Position numbers and translations under genes: made by a program. This document shows, piece after piece, positions 1 through 15,689 of a stretch of 64,000 nucleotides of DNA (positions within the stretch are counted from its first letter, which is position 1; the number at the start of each line of letters is the position of its first letter). The stretch comes from Diphasiastrum complanatum. Its lineage: Eukaryota; Streptophyta; Lycopodiopsida; Lycopodiales; Lycopodiaceae. Under the pieces are notes generated by a model, which made no database searches, was not told the DNA's origin, and saw nothing but the letters and a program-made list of their open reading frames with translations. The stretch lies in assembly GCA_029204225.1 (NCBI GenBank), contig CM055110.1:43840996-43904995 (forward strand), written 5' to 3'.

Positions 1-169
1 TAAATCTAATAAGCTATTATATTATTTTTTAAGCTTCTACTCACGGGCTTACAAACACATCATGGCAGAAGTTTATTAATAGATACTCGTACGTGGACTT
101 ACAAAACACATGCCACAAAGTTTTATTTCTCTCTTTTTATTTTTTTCTGTGTTAGCATAGATGCTAACA
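1..169 (-). mobile_element. Gypsy LTR fragment (same family as the LTRs of G2)
   Basis: The sequence up to 169 closely matches the last part of the LTR at 38,545-39,361, including the paired phrases about lacking or finding 'acaaaacacatgcca' and the terminal near-palindrome built from GTTAGCA and TGCTAACA. Read on the minus strand the LTR would begin TGTTAGC at 169. It is cut by the window edge, so it cannot be said whether it is a solo LTR or part of an element. It lies directly against chromovirus coding sequence, so it probably inserted into that element. Confidence 0.75.
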
Positions 170-205
170 TTGGATCTGGAGATCAATTGGAGCTGTTGGA
201 CAAAT

Positions 206-382
206 GATCGGGTGTGTCTCGACTTGAAACCCTTGGATACAAGAACTAAACGATTGAGGAATCGTATAGCTACCGAGCATCTGGTTCAATGGAAGGGACA
301 TATAGACAATGATGATTCCTGGGAATAGGAAGGAAGCTCAAGGATAAACTTCCCTATTTTAAGTTCTGAGGACAGAACTTGA
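206..382 (+). pseudogene. Ty3/gypsy chromovirus polyprotein end (chromodomain fragment)
   Basis: The plus-strand frame reads a chromodomain-like stretch with the core E-H-L-V-Q-W-K-G-H followed by D-N-D-D-S-W-E, the pattern found at the C-terminus of chromoviral integrases, where it binds modified histones to target integration. An in-frame TAG at 326-328 directly follows the S-W-E, and translation would otherwise run to TGA at 380-382. Only this last part of the polyprotein is inside the window; upstream is an unrelated LTR fragment. It is followed at once by a polypurine tract and an LTR, which fixes its position at the 3' end of an element. Non-functional. Confidence 0.75.
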
Positions 383-396
383 ATAAGGGGGAAGAA
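382..396 (+). other. Polypurine tract of the chromovirus
   Basis: An uninterrupted AATAAGGGGGAAGAA-type purine run (apart from one T) lies between the stop codon of the chromodomain fragment and a TGTCATGCC LTR start. This is the normal place for the primer of plus-strand synthesis. Confidence 0.7.
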
Positions 397-1140
397 TGTC
401 ATGCCCACGACTGGTCTCGGGTAGCGTGTCCACGCTAGGGATCAGTAGACCAACAACCTGTAAGTTAATTGTGACTATAAGGGGATTGGGGCCCTTATGT
501 AAGGTCATAATTAATGGATAGCAGGAGGCTACAAGAATATTTAAGGGCACCATCCTAGAAGAGGATTGACCCTTTTATATGCCAATCAAGAGAAGAAATC
601 CATGGCCGACGGAGCGACCGTGAAAGGAAGATGTCAACTGGCCCGTTATCCCAAGGGTTTCAGAAAGCTCATCGATAGATGATTTAAGGCTATAGCTGCT
701 GGACTTTGGGCGCAAATATAAGTGTAGTGCTGACTTATGTGTGCGAGAAAGTGCTGAATATTGCAGATCCATATCCTTTCTCATGATCCAAGAATGCTTC
801 GAGGCCTAGATCCTATAAAGATCAATTTTAACATAGCCCTCCAGTCAGAAGAAGACCACCAAATGATGGCCTGACTCTATTAAGTTCATGTCGTCTCGTT
901 ATGTCATGATGATAGAAGACTGGCAAGAGTTCAGATCCATCCAGAAAGTGCGAAACTACCTGGGACGACTACCATTCAGAAATAAGTTATGTTATTTGAA
1001 GTCCTAGGGGGGAAAATGGGTACGAAAAAAAAATCCATGAGAGGCCAAGGCGAGAAGGACACGGAAGAGGTTCTCAAGTGTGCCGGAATGCGGAAGCGAA
1101 AGCAACGTCCTTCAATATGTGTTGCAGTGGCTCCTGCAAC
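397..1140 (+). repeat. Probable 3' LTR of the chromovirus
   Basis: The LTR starts TGTCATGCC immediately after the polypurine tract. A TATA-like 'tatttaaggg' near 540 would be the LTR promoter. The right end is uncertain: a CAACA at about 1136-1140 is a plausible terminus because a different LTR begins 18 bases further on. No second copy is in the window to confirm the length. Confidence 0.5.
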
Positions 1141-1157
1141 AGATTAGGGGAGGATCA

Positions 1158-1932
1158 TGTTGGTTGATTCTATGGAATCCCCAAGATGCTAGGCCAAGGC
1201 TATTTCAAGTGCATCTCCCACCTAGACTGCGGAGGTCTCTGAGGAAGAGAAGAGGATGAAGAATGAGAGCCGAGAATTACTAGCTAGGACAACAGTTAGA
1301 ATTTATGTGAGCCTCATGGTGTATTCCAAGTAATGGAAAGACCATGTAAGAGCTAGTATTTCTAAGTTAACGTAACAAATGTTGTAGACCCCTCTTAAGG
1401 AATGTAGAGTGAGCCATCTTTTGATGGTGACCTCTAGTGGAGGAACTAATTCCACATGTAATTTGTGAAATGTGGAATTGCCACTTAGGGTCCACCTAGG
1501 TAGCTCATTTGCTTATTTAAGAGCCCTTTTACATTGTAATGTCATCTCTCTTGAGTTAATAAAGAAGATCTACCACGAGTTCTTGGCATTCTTGAAGCTC
1601 CTTGATCATGATGACATGCTTGAGTGGTTCCTTTATGATCATGCACTTCCATCCTAACATGTGTGGTTGTGGCACTAGATTAATTTTCAGCCTTCTTTCA
1701 TTATATATTGTGGATTAGTTTCTTGCTTTCTAGTTGTGGATTAGCTTGTAGATTAATTGTAGATTGTTAGAATCTGATCTGATCTCGCTGTTATAGCAAG
1801 TAGAAGTATAGTAGGCATACATTTGGTGCTCAACCATGCTGCTGTTTTTAAGTTGAGCATCTTGACTTACATTTTCAATGGTAAGTGCTTTAAGAGTGAA
1901 CGAACTAGGAGAAACCTTTGACAGACAGGATT
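1158..1932 (+). repeat. LTR of family X, plus orientation
   Basis: The sequence begins TGTTGGTTGATTC and is collinear with the reverse complement of 62,446-63,442. Shared blocks are the start, a block around 'gaatgagagccgag', a block around 'gtgagccatcttttgatggtgacc', the TATA-like 'gcttatttaagag', and a tail near 'ggtaagtgctttaagag ... gacagacagg'. A purine-rich stretch (1141-1154) precedes it. No internal coding region of the same family is recognisable beside it, so it may be a solo LTR or a truncated element. Confidence 0.65.
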
Positions 1933-3616
<1,684 letters not shown>

Positions 3617-3979
3617 AGAGGCTCTTTCCATGCTCACCCCGTCACCCGCACTGTCCATCACCCTACATCACCTTTTCACTGAGAGAATGGGTGATCCGTT
3701 CTCTCCAAGAGCTGATTTTTGAAAAACTTGCAAACCCTCTCACCCATTGAGTTGAGCAACCCGTGATGTTGCTTGACATCACTTTGCCTGGGTGACCGGG
3801 TGAGCATGGAAAGGCCCTCTAAAAGGCCCTTTCCATGTCCATCCCCTCACCCCCGTCATGCGTCATCTTTCCTGGTGTTGAGCAAACCCTCTCACCCGTT
3901 GAGCAACCCGGGCACACACCCGTTGAGCAACCCGTGAGTGTGCCCGGGTGAAGGGATGAGCACTCTAAGTCCCCTTTTT
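3617..3979. mobile_element. Two adjacent fold-back (MITE-like) elements
   Basis: At 3617-3647 and 3790-3820 there are 31-bp arms in inverted orientation (start AGAGGCTCTTTCCATGCTC against AGAGGGCCTTTCCATGCTC), giving a 204-bp element. Directly after it, 3821-3979 has a second, more diverged pair of arms of the same family. Both enclose copies of GTTGAGCAACCCG. There is no coding capacity. Target-site duplications are not clear. Confidence 0.65.
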
Positions 3980-4753
3980 CTGAGTTTACAAAGACCAATG
4001 ACAAATATGGATTTGGTGGGCATCTCGTGATATCACGGTTCACCCTAAGACTCCGGACACACCCTTGAACTGTCTTTTGCAAATTGCGAGGAAGCAAGGG
4101 CAGTCAGGATCACGGGCATACTAAGAGTACCACTTTCTGCTGGCATATGCATCACGATCCCGTGATCTCTCCCTCTGGACATGCATGTACGCTTCTGCGA
4201 TGGCGCCTGCGGGGAAGGACCGCGCCTCAGCCAAACTCGGATTTGAGCTCCAGCTCTCCAGTCTCACTCTCCCTCGACATTGCATTTCATAGCATAATTT
4301 ATGGCCTCGCTTTAGCATTCACATACTGAATAAAAGGATAGAGACTTTACTATCAAATCCACGGCAATATGGAGGATACTACCACGGTTACTAGAGCTTC
4401 AGGCAGTTGCTAGAATGCAAAAAGTCTGCTCGTTTTACATTGTCCATAAAGACGTCTAAATGCTGCCAGTTTCAGTGCTATAATCGAAGAAAGTTTTGAT
4501 TGATTACATTTGCTGCATGGCTGAGTAAAGTAGTGGATTATCAGTTGGGTTGAATGATAAGACCTATATTGTCAAGTATTTCTTCATGAAAATGTAAATT
4601 GAGCAGACTTTTTGCATTTCTAGCTGCTGCCTATATGAGGCTTCACACACAAGCTACTGTATATGATTTAATTGAAGACGGTATACTTAATTTCATGTAC
4701 TTTTGATTTTTGCTCATTGAATTCTCTCCATCTTTAATGCTGCTGTTGATGGA
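3980..4753. other. Spacer with no recognised feature
   Basis: Mixed-composition DNA; frames up to about 80 codons are open but resemble nothing known and lack splice or promoter context. Confidence 0.4.

Positions 4754-4845
<92 letters not shown>
4754..4845. repeat. Compound (GT)n(GA)n microsatellite
   Basis: A GT array with one TTT interruption passes directly into a GA array. The same GT-to-GA compound structure recurs in front of the pectinesterase start codon at 47.4 kb. Confidence 0.95.
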
Positions 4846-4848
<3 letters not shown>

Positions 4849-7800
4849 CTGCACTTTGAGTATACATAAGTATATACTCTGAATTACTTCGTTTATTGCT
4901 CTTTGACAGCACAGTTCCTCAATACCAAGAGTGGATACCACGACCTACCATGGTAGAACATGAAAAGCATAACGACTGTACGTAAGAGAATTTTTAATCA
5001 ACGCAGGAGATGATTGTTTTCGGAAGCTTGGCCAGGGCTCAAGTAATCTACAGCGCCGTTGGAATTTTAGAAAAGTATTGATGCTTGAATGCAATTCGAT
5101 AATTGTTTATACATGAGCCACCTATTTACTAAAATGCCACTCCCCTCTACTTACAATTTGCATCTAAGCTGCTCATGATGTACCAAGCAAGTGTGGTACC
5201 TTGTGCAGTAACTTCATGTCAAGTTAATCTTCAAATGTTCTCAAGTAGCTGTGGTTGATTTCTCTTTATTGTAGACAATCGGTCTATAAAGGTACTTCTC
5301 GATTTAGAGATTATTTTCAAAACTTCGCAGCAAAGGTTGCCAATTCTCATGTCATTATAAAAGCTTTTGATATGTTTCTGGTTGAGAGACCTCATATCCC
5401 TCATTAGCAGCAGGCATCAAAACTGTCCGTGCTTAGAGCAACGACAATATTGGAAGTAAAAGAAATCAGAACTCGTGGCCGGTCCGATGTTGAGGCATAA
5501 ATATTGCTTTTGATAGCCCACCGGCCAGATTTCGGACACAATGTAAAACAAGTTGAGTTAAAAATAATAAATAGGCTTTCCCTAGAACTTCCCATTAACG
5601 TACTTGCAGTTTGTTTACAATTTTATTGACTTGTGCTTATTATACTTAAGACTGATCAGCGTACGCTACCTAGGCCGTTAGTTAGTCTAATAAATAACAC
5701 GTGATAGAGTAGTGAGAATAATAATAATGAAATTGCTTAGGGAAGTTAAAGAGTTCGTAAATGCGAAAAGAAAAATATGGCTTCAGAACTATATTCCCTG
5801 AATAAAAGCGTGTACCCTTTCGGAGCACACTTAAAAACATGGTCTAGTTATAGTGAAGAGAGACTCCCCATCAGCTTTATGCGAAGACATTATAACCTGA
5901 AATTGTATCTGCACCTAAAACATGTAGAGGTGCCCGGTCACGTGTTAAAAAAACACAAATTTCCTGGTATTGCAGATTTTAATTTCGTGATCAAATCAAT
6001 AATGCACAAGATATGACATTCAAGGGTGAGGCCTGAAAAGAAAGTCTTCCATTAAGAGATAAATCAAATAGAGCTTTACTGTGGTACATTTGTAAAGAAG
6101 CGTGTGGCTTCTACCATCGAAGTAACTGCTCCATGGACTTGCATCTGTCTATGCACATCGTTAAGTGAACAATAGTGAGCTGAGTGAGACTATTTTGGTA
6201 GGTATAAAAGTTCTAAAAGGTAGCACAAATGGGTAAAACAGCTTACTTTACAAATGGGTAAACAACCCCCCTCCCCTCCGCTTGTTATCTCATGCACATC
6301 TCGTCATGTTAGAATAGTTCAAAGTTTTCACTGAGCCATGGCTTTGTAATAAGATGTGAAGCTGATCGGATTACAATTAGTCAGATCAGCTTACCAAGTT
6401 TGGAGTTTTGTTCTCCTGAATGATGAACGTCTATGCATATTGTAATTGTATGCAAATTAAATAAATCTTTGCCAGTTGAATCTATATTCGAAGCTATCAG
6501 TGAGATTTTCTTCAGTTGTAGTTAATCCAAGTTGGACGTTTATTGCACTGTAGTTGCAGCTATCAGATTCCGGCAATTAGTTATAATTTCTACTTTGGCA
6601 TAAAGAACTTATTATTTCTATCTAAGCATCAGGGAATGCACTGCACTAATTGGAGCATCTGCAGTTGGGGATACATGGGCGCCGGCCATTCTTTCGAGCC
6701 TAGAAGCTGGGCTTTGAAAGGAGTTCAACGCTCACTGTTCTAGTGTAGTGTACCATGAATCTCATGAGTCACGACCGTCTACTTCCTTGTGATCCAAAAG
6801 GTGGGCTTGGATGGTGGAATGAGCATCTCATCTATAGACTTCCTTGTGATGCAAATTAAGGTGGGCTTGGATGGTGGAGTGAGCATCTCATCTTTCTTGT
6901 GATCCATATTCATTGATCATTTTTCATTGAATATTAGATACCATGATTGTCTTGAACATTCCTGTCAGGAGAGAATTTACAAAACTTGGATGCTAAGTAC
7001 CAATAATATTTGAAAGAAGTATTGAAAATAAAAGTGTATGGAATGACAAAAAATTACGTTTCTAGAAGACAAGGGTATGGGGGAATGGCTTCCTAGTTCA
7101 CATAAAGAATGTGTATCTCCCTTATCATCATTGGGATTTTCATATTTGAGACGTAACTGAAGTGAAAGCTAGAGCATTTGCTTATGTGGTTGAGATCTGT
7201 TATGAGGAGACAAGAGCTTTGGAGGCTCATTTACCCTCGTACAAACTTTGTGAGTATATCTTGGATGCAAAAACATAGTCAATTTATGAAGTAGATAAAC
7301 ATGAGAAATATCAAATATTGCAAACCAAATTTTGTGAGATGTTTATGGATTATAATATTTAGACAAATCTATTATAACAAGTTAAATATTAGTCATGAAA
7401 ACACCAGTCTTGAATATTATTATAAATTCAACTATTGATTGAAAAACAATATTCAGTATAAATGAGATTCTTTGAAGACTCAACTAATGCATATATCATG
7501 AAAAATATAACTTTAATTGATAAAAATGATAAATAAAAAGTATACATTTTATGTAATGCTAGTAGAACTAGATACATAGGCAAAAAAGATAATGACAACA
7601 ATGATACTGAGAAATAAATAATTTTTCTCTTAGTTTCATAAAAAGAGATTCAAATCATGCAATTTAAAAGTCAATAACATAATTTGGCCCTTTTTCTTTT
7701 CCAACAAGTTTAACTATTGTTTTCTCTGTTTCAATATTGTTTTCTATACCATAACATCATAGTCTTTATATCTAAAGATTTTTCTCTCCCCCCAACTCAT

Positions 7801-9037
7801 CTAACAAAACCAAGAGAGATTTCATTTTCATCTGTCTCTATTTCTTATACATTCTTAAAACAAATTACGATAAAGCTGATGTCTATTTAATAAGTTACTC
7901 GACTCCATTCTCAATTTCTATGTTGTAGACCTCCAATAAGGCTTCAACCGTATGAACTACTTGTAACCATACCCCAGCATGTTTTGAAATTCTTTACATT
8001 ACCATTATGCATCTTGATAGGAAATACACTATGACCCTTTATCTCATCAATGGAGTCTTCCTTTATTTGCATGATATCATGTAGTGTAGTAAAAAGATCT
8101 TAAAGTAGTTAACTAGATTGGCAACTACCATGCTTGAAGTGTGGAGCAACAATTATATTTACACTTATAATCAAAATTTGCTTACACGCTCTGAAGGGTA
8201 GTGTGTAGCGGATAATACTTCAAGTTACAACTTACAAACCTCGTGTAATACTGCCACATGCTTTTGAATTCCTTACCCATTGTAAGTTGTGATATTGTGA
8301 TTATCAACTATAAAATGGCCAATTGTTGGCTTGAAGTTTGAGTAAAATACAACAACTCTCTAGATAGTATAAGTCGTGCATTTAAAAAAAAATCTATACA
8401 CCCAATTGAATCTCCATGTATTTAAATGAAGATTTATCGTTTAGAGAATCTTTCATTTGAAATCTATACAGAATGCCAACTATATAGAAGGTATAAGGTC
8501 CTTTTTTTTATAAGATAGATATCTCTTTATGATCTCCTTTCTAAGTGGTGTAGGAAGATGACTAATCATCAATGGTTGTTAAAAAGCATATTTTTGTCGG
8601 ATTCTCTTCAACCACTCTCTCACCTCATTCAAAAAATCACTCTTTTTTGTTTTTTACCTTACCTTTTAAGATGTGTGTTTTGAATTGCTCAAACAAAACA
8701 TTGCTTTTTATATCTTCCACACTTTTGAAACAAAAAAAATTATGCTGAGTATGGAAGAAAAAAAAAGAATATCATTTGTAATGTACGCAATTTCTCAAAT
8801 TCAAAATCAATGGCTATGCTTAGCATGGAAAGAGAAACATACCATGTATTTAAACAAATGAAAAAAACTGCTGTAGTTTTTGAGCTCAAAGGATAAAGCC
8901 ATGCTGGTAATTAAGACCCATAATTATAACCTTTTGAATTTTCATAAATAACTTGTGCCTGAAATTTTAGAATGTAAAAGTATCAGCAAATATTAATCTA
9001 CTTTAACATAGATCTTGAAATCAAACCAAGATTAGAT
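4846..9037. other. Long AT-rich intergenic region
   Basis: No reading frame in these 4.2 kb has recognisable protein similarity. The part from 7.0 to 9.0 kb is strongly AT-rich with scattered pyrimidine tracts, like decayed repeat DNA. I looked here for a left LTR of copia A and found none. A short direct duplication is listed separately. Confidence 0.45.
6779..6905 (+). repeat. About 60-bp direct duplication
   Basis: The phrase beginning 'acttccttgtgatcc' and continuing through 'ggtgggcttggatggtgga ... gagcatctcatct' is present twice in tandem with a few differences, followed by a partial third start ('tcttgtgatcc'). Confidence 0.85.
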
Positions 9038-10130
9038 TTAAACTTGACAAAAGCATTCTTGAGCCATGGTTTGGTGAGAAGATCGGCAATACATGAAGAT
9101 TTCAATATGCTCAAAGATTATCTCTCCTCCAATAACCTTCTCCCTTACAAAACGGTGTGCTATCTCGATATGTTTGCTTCTTGCATGAAAAATTGGATTA
9201 TTGGAAAGAGCTTGAGTCGAGATATTTTCACACTTGAAAGTAGGTAGATCTTCATCCATGATGCACTTGAGCTCCATAAGCAGCCTTTTGATCCATAGCA
9301 CCTCCTTAGTAGCGGTTGTAACAGCCTTGTACTCAGCTTCATAAGGGGTGCCATCCTCCACTTGCTTGTCGTTCTCCACAAATGTGAGCCTCCTTGGTTT
9401 GGATATCTCTCTCATAGATCTCCTTGGTGTAATTCCTTGAAAATGCTCTTCCTCAAGTCTCGACCCCTCCACGTCGTGATTGACATCAAGATTGATAATT
9501 GAAGAAACTCCATGAGTTGGCTTGATCTCGACCCCATCCAAGTTGAGGTTTTGATCTTCATGGAAGATCACATCTCTACTTACAACAATATTGTTAGTAT
9601 AGGGAATAAAGATTCTATATGCTTTCTTAGTTGATGAATATCTAGTCACCACACCTTTGATAAAACTAGGATCATATTTTTTCCCAATCTCTAAAAGCAC
9701 ATGCACAAAGCAAACACAACCAAAGATCCTAAGGTGATCTACCTTAGACTTTTCTTTATACAACCTCTCATATGGTGATCTTCCTACTAGAGCAAGATTT
9801 GGAAGTCTATTACAAAGATAATTGGCACATGAAAGTGCTTCCCCCAAAAAATATTTTGGGAGAAATGCCTCTATTCTAAGTGCTTTTGCACATTCACAAA
9901 GAGTTCTATTTTTTCTTTCAACCACCCTATTTTGTTGGGGGGAATAAGTATAAGTTAACTCTCTCCTCACTCCCTCTTGCTCACAATAATCATTGAATTT
10001 GTTGGAGACATACTCCACCACCATCACATCTCCAAGCTTTTAAATTACAAGATAATTACTTTTCAACTAAAGCTTTGAATTTAAGGAAGATATCAAACAC
10101 CATAGATTTGGAAGACAAAATCACACCTAG
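9038..10130 (-). pseudogene. Copia A polyprotein remnant: integrase joined to RNase H
   Basis: The open frame at 9,038-10,027 contains the second half of a copia integrase: a Y-S-P-Q-Q-N run, then V-V-E-R-K-N-R-T, then the C-terminal GKKYDP-type region. The hinge motif P-R-R-S-M-R-E follows. The frame then passes directly into the RNase H end (E-Y-K-A-V-T-T-A-T-K-E-V-L-W-I-K). The whole reverse transcriptase is missing without loss of frame. Upstream, to about 10,130, the earlier integrase core continues with stops and a frameshift at the D-D-G-G-E-Y motif; gag, protease and the integrase N-terminus are absent. The hinge resembles copia D at 42 kb, so both belong to one family. Non-autonomous remnant. 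Confidence 0.85.
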
Positions 10131-10571
10131 ATCTCACTTAGACTAGATTGGCAATCAAAGACATGAGTTTTTTGATCAAGCAAGTTAGATATGAGCCAAA
10201 CTTAATGTGTCCAACTAGGTTAGGTGCCCTAATCACCCCACTTTGAATGGATATCACTTCCACAAGATATATCCATTTGAGTTGAAACAAATTGCAACAC
10301 ACACTAGACTTCACTAGTTTTCTATCAAGCTATCATGCACTAGATTTGGATCTACTTGCGAGATACACCAATCAAACAAAGTTTGATGATCCCACACATG
10401 TCTAAACAATACATTTCGTATAGTACCCAACATGAATCTAATCAATGTGTTTAGATCTATTTTGATCCAAAAATTCTCTTGATAGCTATCGAGATTCTAC
10501 TAAAGTCTCAAAATCAAGATTTCAAGCCAAAAATTTCATCACACATGATGCATGCAAGCAATCCTTAGGTA
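10131..10571 (-). other. Untranslated leader of copia A
   Basis: Sequence between the primer site and the integrase remnant, sharing phrases with the leaders of copia C and of the array at 54-59 kb (for example 'ggttaggtgccct' on the plus strand). The leader joins integrase directly, which places the 5' breakpoint of the gag-protease deletion here. Confidence 0.6.
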
Positions 10572-10584
10572 GGCTCTGATATCA
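10572..10584 (-). other. Primer binding site, copia A
   Basis: On the minus strand TGATATCAGAGCC, one base off the standard tRNA-iMet site TGGTATCAGAGC, directly after the LTR end ACACA. Marks a 5' LTR junction. Confidence 0.8.
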
Positions 10585-11400
10585 TGTGTACTTTTTACAT
10601 GTGAGAAAATTTGTGAATGATTTCCTAAGGTGTATGCGTGTTTGCACATAGATCTATCTTTCACAAGATACAAGCAATCTAGCTTTAAAAACCTAAGATA
10701 GGAGCACTCAACACATGCATCTATCACTCATCATTCATCACACATAATAACATGCAACTTTGGATGAAAAAGAACCAAGTATGAAATTGGCTTGCTCTGG
10801 GTAGAGAGATAATGCAACATGTAGCTCTCAGGTAGAGAGAGGATGTAGAAAATAATTAAGTGTTGGAGCACACAAACTCCAAATCTCTCATCAAAAAACT
10901 AAGTGTGGACTCAATCCCACTCTCACTCATAGTAGCTTGAGATCCATGAAGAGTGGCAATGAATTTCAATGATTGGACCTCTCTAAATCAACTCTTGCAT
11001 TGATTGGACCACCTACATGCCACCTCTTACAATGATGGACCATTTTGGTGCATCCTTCACTATGATTGGTCCATATTGACAAATGAGATTATTAGGTGCA
11101 ATATTACTATATCTACCATCAAGCCAAGTGTAAGCTACCTACACTTTCATTAGTTGATTCAAGTCTAAGTTTGGCCTAATCACTTAATACAAGTGTACAA
11201 TGAATGGTTTTGATAGAGGACCCCCAAACCTCAAGATAGATGGCACCATAGGTTCCACACCATTTGGAAGGGCCTCATGTGAAAGAATTCAGACCATTGA
11301 TGATCCAAATCTACTAAAGATTTTTGGTTACAAAACAAGCTACTCCACCAATCTTGCCAATGTAGAAAAATCAGCATCTACACACAAAATAGAATGCTAA
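10585..11400 (-). repeat. 5' LTR of copia A (left boundary exact, right approximate)
   Basis: Starts on the plus strand with TGTGTAC next to the primer site. It has the composition and motifs of the other copia LTRs here (repeated 'ggtccaatca' phrases, 'ctctctctacc' motif, ACACGTGT-like ends). The outer end is placed near 11.4 kb by analogy and is uncertain. Confidence 0.55.
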
Positions 11401-11459
11401 ATCTAATAGAACTTAATCAAACATGAATCAAAACATAAATAGAAGCTATTGTCCATACA

Positions 11460-11915
11460 TCAATAATACCCTACTACTTTTCACACGTGTGAGCCTAATA
11501 GCAAATATGGATCATTCTACACATAGAATTGCAAGATATCACAAGTATAGTGCACCAATGGATAGTAGGCCCCAAGAGAACCATGCATAAGCATGAAATG
11601 AGATAGATAAGAGAGAAAATATGCTTCTCCATGAGTTATATCCTTTTATAATAGGTCCAAACCCTATTTGGCCACTTGGCTTTCCCTCCAAAATGTAAAC
11701 TCTACTATTTTTGGGTCTAGATTCAATGTACTCAACATTTAAATTTGAATCTACTCAAACTCAACTTCTACATTTCCCACACTTTCAAAAAGTTTTTATT
11801 TAAATGAAATTTAGACTAATTAACTTTGAAAAGTCAAACTCTAAGTCTAATATAAAGTTGGCCTCAATTTTCCAAATATAGAAATCTAGCAAATATGATC
11901 AAACTAATTGAGTTT
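11460..11915 (-). repeat. Probable 3' LTR of copia B
   Basis: Directly follows the RNase H stop of copia B on the minus strand and contains a TATA-like 'tataaaagg' (near 11,650) and a CACACGTGTGAAAA block like the ends of the other copia LTRs. Both ends are approximate. A decayed primer-site-like 'ggtattat' follows it. Confidence 0.5.
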
Positions 11916-14146
11916 CTCACACTTTGATAACACTTCAAGTGAAGTCCTATGCTTCATGAACAAGTCCTTTCCCAATGCTTTGGTGAAGATATCAGCTACA
12001 CATTCCATTGAGGACACATGTTGAAGCTCCACCTCCTTTGCAATGACTTGCTCCCTCACAAAATAATATTGTACATCAATATGACATGAAGAATCACATA
12101 GAATGTAAATGAGATGATTCCTCCATGCTATCAACTTTGAACTCTCTAGAAAAATACAGCAAACAAACAATAAATGTGAGTGATCAACATTTGCTTGCAT
12201 GTCTCCTCCTTCTTTGTCCTTTGTTGCCATGTATCCACCATGACACTTCATGAACGAGCCTCCATCTCCATCTTGCCTCAAGATATCATCATACCTTGAT
12301 GACTTGACCATGAATGAGGGACAAATGAACCTCCAATAGCTTTATTTCCATCAACAAAATCAGCCAAGAATGCTAGTACAAATCCAACATCAAAATGATG
12401 CTCATCAATGTAGCTAGTTTTACCATATCTTGACAATTTGCACACATTCACATGAAATTGCTCAAACATGGGATAGAACAAGTAAAGTAAACTTGAACAA
12501 AACTTCCTTGCTGCTACTTTGACACTTGGGTATAAATAACCTGCAAAAATAGATCCATAACATCTTTGCCGATTGACTCTCCTTTGATGCTCTTAACTAG
12601 CTCCAAATTGCCGCCTCTCCTTTCATGTTGTTGAAGCCCTTTGAGATCAACCTCTTGATCATCAACTTGACCATAAAATTCACAAAACAAAATTTTCTTT
12701 CTAGATCCATTACTTGCTGTAAAAACACAAAAACATCTATCCACCTGCATAGCATCATCCACACAAGAAGATCCTCCAAAAGACGTTTCAATCTTCATAA
12801 GAGCTTGATACTCAAGATCCATTGCTTGGATCCACTCCTCTTCTTTCCTTGCTTCATCTACACTTGTAGGTTCATCAAAAGAGGTTAGGACATCAACATA
12901 ACTTCCAGGAACTACTTGCTTACCCTTTTCATCATATGTGAGCCTTGAAGGCATTTGTCTTTCCCTTGATGTTCTCCTTGGATTTTGACTTGATGAAGGT
13001 CCATCATCATCAGCATCTAAAGTAGGATCCTTTACATCAACATCAAGAATGTTAGATCCATCCACATCACCATCAATAGTATTTTAAGACACTTTTGGAA
13101 TGTCCCCCTCATAAAAAATGACATCTCTACAAACAATCACTTTGTTAGTAGAAGGAATGTAAACCTTGCAGGCTTTACTCACCTCACTATATCCAACAAA
13201 AATACCTTTCCTTGAAGATGGATCCTCCTTGGTCCTGTCATCGAGAGTAATGTTGACATAGCATGTGCATCCAAAAGTTCTTAGAAAGTTGACACTCAGC
13301 CTCCTCTTGAATAACATCTCAAAAGGTGTCCTTCCATCCAAAATAGCACTTGGCCACCTGTTGCACAAGAAATTGGCACACAACAAAGTTTGATCCCAAA
13401 ATGGTTTATCAAGATTAGCACTTAACCTCATGGCTTTAGCACTTTCACATATAGTCCTATTCTTCCTTTCAACCAGTCCATTTTGATGTTCTATACTCCC
13501 TCTTGATCCCATGCTCATCACAAAAGGCCTTGAACTTGGTAGATATGTATTCACCACCATTGTCACTCCTTAAGCACTTGATCCTTGTGGAAAATTGGTT
13601 CTCCCTTGCATTCTTGAGCTTGAAAAAGACATCATACACTTCATCTTTGCTCTTTAGTAGATACATCCAACAAAATTTACTAAAATCATCAATGAAAGCT
13701 ACATACATCTTAGCTCCACTATTGCTAATTGTAGTAATTCCATGAATATCCAAATGTACAAGTTGAAAAGGCTTTGTAGATCTAGATGTAGATCAAGTAT
13801 AAGGTAGTCTATGTGACTTAGACAAAGCACAAGACTCACAAACATGATTGATGCCACTTAAGGAACTTGGAAGATCTATCACACCCTTCTTTCTAGCCAT
13901 TACCTCCAATGACTTGAAGTTGAGGTGTCCCATCCTTTTATGCCAAACCTCTTGAATAGGTATCTGCTCTCTTGCAACACATCCAACTTGGTTAGTAATA
14001 ACACAAGCATCTAGTTTGAACAACTTCCCTTGCCTTTTACCTTTTCCAATCAAGACATCCTTCCTTTTGTTCATACAAGCATCTCCATCAAACTCAACCT
14101 TGAGGCCTTTACTTAGCAATTGACTCACATTGACTTCACTTAGCAA
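11904..14146 (-). pseudogene. Copia B polyprotein remnant (pre-integrase, integrase, hinge, RNase H end)
   Basis: The minus strand reads in order: the gag-pre-integrase zinc domain (W-H-K-R-M-G-H-L-N and C-E-S-C around 13.8-14.0 kb), then the integrase core with S-D-N-G-G-E-Y and, after one frameshift near 13.5 kb, H-Q-N-G-L-V-E-R-K-N-R-T. The integrase C-terminus and the hinge P-R-R-T-S-R-E follow, then the beginning of the reverse transcriptase (E-E-W-I-Q-A-M-D-L-E-Y). RT stops there; from about 12.8 to 12.3 kb the frame stays open but does not look like copia. The copia RNase H end (H-I-D-V-Q-Y-Y-F-V-R-E, then A-D-I-F-T-K-A-L-G) resumes at 12.1 kb. No gag is recognised upstream of 14.15 kb. 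Non-functional. Confidence 0.85.

Positions 14147-15689
<1,543 letters not shown>

Noticed and set aside
4846-9037. A left (3') LTR for copia A
   Set aside because: I compared the sequence after the RNase H end with the LTR at 10.6-11.4 kb and found no matching start.
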